Below the pieces are notes generated by a model. It was not told where the DNA came from. It did no database searches and worked only from the letters and a program-made list of their open reading frames with translations. DNA of 64,000 nt from Amia ocellicauda (taxonomy: Eukaryota; Chordata; Actinopteri; Amiiformes; Amiidae): assembly GCF_036373705.1 (NCBI RefSeq), contig NC_089858.1:35640249-35704248 (forward strand), written 5' to 3'. Position 1 is the first letter of the stretch, and each line of letters opens with the position of its first letter. Of this stretch, positions 59,731 to 64,000 are shown piece by piece. The translations under genes were made by a program, and so were the position numbers.

Positions 59731-62585
59731 GTTGACGCAATCGTCGCCTTCTCCTATTTCCACATCCTGTCCTTGCATCGACTTCTGCTCTCTTGTTAAC
59801 TTCCTCGTTAGATCGTATGCCAGGATAGCCCTCCCACAAGAACAGATTGTTAATTATGATCAAAAACGCAGTGAAAACCTGCTGCGTAATAACCACCTTG
59901 TCACAATAATTCAAATAAACCCCCACATCCCGGATAGCGCAGCACGCCACTGACTGAAACTGAAAACAGGCATGGTTAACAAAATGCAATGGTTTGCACT
60001 GTGTTTCTCTATGGGCATGACCGCGACAGCAGTAATAGGATGCAGAGCAGTGCACACCGATGAGCACACAATTAAAACTGAGTCACGACAAGGTCATCAA
60101 CGTGTGAGATTCTCATTACAGAGAACTTGTTCGGTCGGCTTGCAGGAAGTCAGGAATGGAGTCAGAGTTTGCTGAAGGAGGGTGATATTTGGGTCAACAC
60201 ACCTTATCTGTAGCTGGAGGGAGTGTACGAGTTGGAAAGAGGAACCTCTCCAACAATCTCGACTTTCACGGTCGACGGGTTTACACACAGTGCTAGTGGG
60301 GGCAAGAGCTGAAGGCAGTATTTAACCAACTGGGTACTGAGACGCAGACTGTCCAGTGGGCAGCGGGCCATGTGTAGTCTAGGCCGTGATGCCCTGCGCC
60401 TGCCTTCGATCCTAGAAAACTAACTGGTTCGACCACTTAAATGGCACCCCTTCACAGAAATACCGGCACACCCTATACATCCTCCTGGATATATACGTAC
60501 TATTTGTCATACTAATAATATTCAAGGCATATCCAATGGAGAAGGTAGACCATATTAATTTACATTTGAACCTGACTCTTAAAGGTCACCACTTGTGTAT
60601 ATATATATATATACTTATAGTATTAACTTGTCCTTTCCTCTACCCTCCCTTCCCCCGTGGCATTAAGCAATACAGTCTGTGTGTGTAATATGAGGACTGT
60701 GACATGCTGGTTAGAGGCAGGTCGACCAATCCCTGTCTCTGTCCTCTCCTTGTAGTCAGACAATCCCATAAGGTCCCACTCCTACAGCAGTGGTTTGCTC
60801 ACTTTGATTCACCCCAACACCAAGTAAGTCAGCCAATCGTTTTCTTTTCACCTGGGTTCTTCCTACTGACAACAGTTTACACAGGCACTTGTGGGTGATG
60901 TCACACACTGATATTAAACCTGTGTTGACTTGCCTGCTTCACAACTCCTCTGTATTATGGATTGTTTTTTTTTTACACACAAGCGTGGAGCCAGGACTGG
61001 ATCTGACCGATCTGTGACCTTAGCCCGTATTAAACGTAAAGAGGGAATACTGTAGGGACAATGAGTGTGAGACTCTGAGGGGGGCATCCTTCTGTCCCTC
61101 TGCTCCCTTCCTCTCCCACACATGCATCTTATGTTTTTATATGTTGTTAAGGCACTGATCTCTTCTGTACGACACCTGTGTGGGAGTGACATTCAACACC
61201 TGAGTTTAAAGCCACACTCTAAATCTCAAGCATGTGAGTCTGAGTGATTACACGTGAGTCAGATGGCATGTCTGTGGTGTTTGTCACGTCCCCTCTGTCA
61301 CAGAAAGTGTAATTTTAAATCCGTCATGCTTTTTGCACAACCCTATGCTGTTCGAGCAGCTGGCGTTTGTGCACCGACAGGGTTTTGCGTTACCGAAGTG
61401 AAACTCGCTGACTGCAGGAGGGGCCGCCTGGTGGGGGATCCTGCCTGCGTCGGTTCGGAGGGAACCACAACGCAGGGATGGCCTGCTGAGGAGGCCCCCC
61501 GAAACGGGAGTGCAGTGTGGATTAGACTCCCAGGGTCGAGATGAATTGAAATGAACTGGACTAAAACTGTCCACTTTGCGTCGCACGCCGGTGACGGACG
61601 CTGCAGTTGAAAGCTGTGAGAGCTCAGCGGAGGCCTGCCAGCACTGTAGCCCTTATCTGTACGCAATATAAACACTGTGCAGAGATAAGGTATTGCCTCA
61701 CACAGCTGGCTGCTTGGCGTCCTGCCAGTCGCCCGTGCCCACAGATGCCTAGCTGCAGTGGATCTGGGTGAATGCAGTACAGTCGTTCCCAGCATACAGA
61801 ACTGCCCAGGGGGAATTTCCGGTGGCATTCTTACTAAGTTATGTATTTATAGGAAAATACCCTTATTCAGGGAACTTACAGTTTGATTAAGCATTACAAT
61901 GTGCAGTATTATAATTAAAAACAATTATAACATGATGACGAGAGCCTTATTTTTATGTGGTGTAATTTCTGTTATTTGACAGGGCTGTGCTCTAACAAGC
62001 CCCAGCATGAACCCAGCTGTAGCACGTGACCCAAGATAAGCGTTAACCTACACAGGGCAGGTAGTTAGTGAGTGCCGCAGTGATGTCATCAACCAGCTCC
62101 TGAAAACTGGCCCGGTTTTTAAGTATGTATGCATGTGGTGATCAAGCTGGGGAAAGTCGGTTTGGTTAAATGATGATGTTCACCAGGACGCCCCACAGCT
62201 ACGGGGATGACCGGATGGAGGCACGGTAGTTAAACAGAAGCACTGTAGCCCACAAATGCAAGTCTGGCCGTGTGTGGCCCTGGTCAGATGTAGAGCTGGT
62301 GTCTGTCTGTGTGCGTGTCTCTCTATTTCCCCGCCTTTCTCGGTGAGGTTTTCCCAAACGCCCTCCCCCGGCTCCTGCTCGGCACTGGGCTCCAGTCAGC
62401 TGTGCTTGATTGCCATGCTTAGCGGCTTATGTAACCGCACTGAAAACCCCCGTTGCTGCATCGCTGTGGTCTGATGGTCTGGGAACGTGAAGGGCTGCAC
62501 ATACACTCCTCTCTCTCCCCACCCTTCCCTCCCTCCCTCACTCTTTCCATACCTCTCTCTCCATCCCTCACTCACCCAGTGTTTT

Positions 62586-62589
<4 letters not shown>

Positions 62590-62621
<32 letters not shown>
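62590..62621. repeat. CT microsatellite
   Basis: About sixteen CT units in HK2 intron 1. Confidence 0.95.
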
Positions 62622-62624
<3 letters not shown>

Positions 62625-62888
62625 TCCCTCAGTCACTCGCTTGTCTGATGCCATTCCTCTTTTGCTCCCTGTCTAGCAAGCAGACAGCTCTCTCCTGCTG
62701 CAGTGTGTGTGTGTGTGTCTGGGGCTGTTAAATGTTATGCTGTCTTTTTCAAACCATCTGTGTCACACAGGCTTTTACTGTATACAGCAAACCTCACAAT
62801 TCATCACTGACCTCTGACCCCTCAGGTTGTCCTACCCCAATTTCATTGAGAGCAAGAGAGACCAGGAGAACAAGCAGCCTAGCAGAGC

Positions 62889-62958
62889 GTGTGTGTGTAT
62901 GTATGTGTATGTATGTGTATGTATGTGTATGTATGTGTGTGTGTGTGTGTGTGTGTGT
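62889..62958. repeat. TG / TGTATG compound microsatellite
   Basis: Alternating tgtatg and tg units in HK2 intron 1. Confidence 0.95.
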
Positions 62959-63815
62959 CATAAAACCAGGCAGTGGTGTAATGGGCTGTTCATAAACGAG
63001 AGGAGAAAATTCCTCCAGCCCACCGTGCTGTCTCCCCAGGGCATGTCTGGCCCCCTCTACCTCCCTGCGCTCTGTTGGCTATCAGAGATGGGCAGAGGGA
63101 CAGTGAGGGAGGGACAGCGACACAGACAGACGGAGAGAGATGGGCAGAGGTGGACATTAAGGGAGGCAGACAGGCAGAGAGGAGGAGATAGACAGACAGG
63201 CCTGGAAAGAAAGAGTAGCAAGGGAGTACGAAAAAGATGACACCACAAGGGAGGGATTGTGATCTATTGTGTAATTCCGATTAAGTAATTAATTCTCCCC
63301 CCCTGACTCTGCATTCTTTGAAGATACTATTCTTTATCATCTTAGATGGTGCTGCTCTGTTTTTTTAATTTTTTTTGTGGGGGTGGGGAGGGATTGTTAT
63401 TTTTACAACTTGAAAAATAACCGGAGCCAGGCAGCCAGAGTGGGCAGACCAATCACTGTTGAATGTTTATTGCAACTTTAATAGCATTATTTATTGGCTT
63501 TTTTTTTTCCTTGTTTTTTTTTTTTTAACTTCAAACCTATTTAGGAAAGTGATAGTGGTGAGCTGGCACAGCACTGTCCTGGCACTTCTTATCAGTGATT
63601 TGAGTAAACACTGGTGGATTTATAATTCAATCTTACGTATGTTTTGAAACAGGGGTGTTAAAGTAGATGTTTAAGAGAAGGGTTTGTCAGGAAGTCCCAT
63701 TCCTGGAAAATTATTCAGTGATTCTACTATCCCCCATGACTTAAACAAACAGGGAAAAATAAGTGTGCTGCATGGAGAGCAAACTCGTAAAACTGTGGCC
63801 CCAAACCTGGCCATG

Positions 63816-63990
63816 GTGTTCGCAATTGGCTGTGAGACGTAAGCTCGCTGCTGGTGTTTGCAATTGGCTGTTGGATAGTGTTTGAGCTAGTTCGTCACAG
63901 AGTTTGTGATGGCACTTCTGATTGGCTGGAATTCTGAGTGCGACGGCATTTGCCACTGGCTGCTCTGCTGTGAGGGCGCTCCGACTGTCC
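63816..63990. repeat. array of ATTGGCT-containing units
   Basis: Four diverged units start ggtgttcgcaattggctg, ggtgtttgcaattggctg, ggcacttctgattggctg and ggcatttgccactggctg. They are spaced about 35-57 bases apart. The array may continue beyond the right edge. Confidence 0.65.
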
Positions 63991-64000
63991 GAGTCCCTGT

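Larger units (their letters stand above)
58826..64000 (+). other. HK2 intron 1 (left part)
   Basis: Runs from the exon 1 donor to the window edge. It contains palindromic repeat copy C (59650-59730), CT (62590-62621) and TG/TGTA (62889-62958) microsatellites, and a small array of ATTGGCT-containing units at the right edge. No second HK2 exon or other gene was seen. Confidence 0.75.

Noticed and set aside
58826-64000. HK2 exon 2
   Set aside because: No VDQYLY- or RLSDETL-like coding phrase was seen; intron 1 appears to continue past the edge.

Overview
This is a stretch of vertebrate nuclear genome, most likely from a ray-finned fish. The evidence is the split genes with GT-AG introns, the abundant microsatellites, and the mix of fish-type mobile elements (L2-type, Tx1-type and RTE-type LINEs, two Tc1/mariner elements). 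The species cannot be fixed from the sequence. No bacterial, viral or CRISPR-like content was seen.

Five protein-coding genes were rebuilt exon by exon. Four lie on the minus strand. MXD1 has exons 1-3 only (start codon at 15093); its remaining exons lie beyond the left edge. SNRNP27 is complete: 6 coding exons, 18622-22887, 156 aa. ADD2 (beta-adducin) has a complete coding region: 14 coding exons, 27621-34556, 728 aa, with a probable non-coding first exon near 45.3 kb. FIGLA is complete: 3 exons, 47689-49070, 204 aa. On the plus strand, HK2 contributes only its promoter and first coding exon (58763-58825); the rest of the window is its intron 1. In every gene the exon phases join without a frame break. 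The same genes lie on human chromosome 2p13-p12, so this is a conserved linkage group with a local rearrangement.

Between and inside the genes: a decayed Tx1-type LINE fills most of MXD1 intron 2. An RTE-type LINE relic lies in SNRNP27 intron 1, and a second fragment of what looks like the same family is at 52.0-52.4 kb. An L2-type LINE (24.1-26.1 kb) separates SNRNP27 from ADD2. ADD2 intron 1 holds another LINE reverse-transcriptase fragment and a frameshifted Tc1 element. The FIGLA-HK2 interval holds an apparently intact Tc1/mariner element with matching inverted repeats and a 346-aa open transposase whose catalytic spacing is DD36E rather than DD34E. ADD2 introns are short but crowded with tandem repeats.

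The genes are not an operon or pathway. They encode a MYC-antagonist repressor, a tri-snRNP splicing protein, a membrane-skeleton protein, an oocyte bHLH factor and a glycolytic enzyme. No new functional system was found. The observations most worth following are a three-copy palindromic repeat family with a conserved loop, the intact DD36E transposon, a duplicated exon end inside ADD2, and a CT microsatellite serving as the polypyrimidine tract of the last FIGLA exon.
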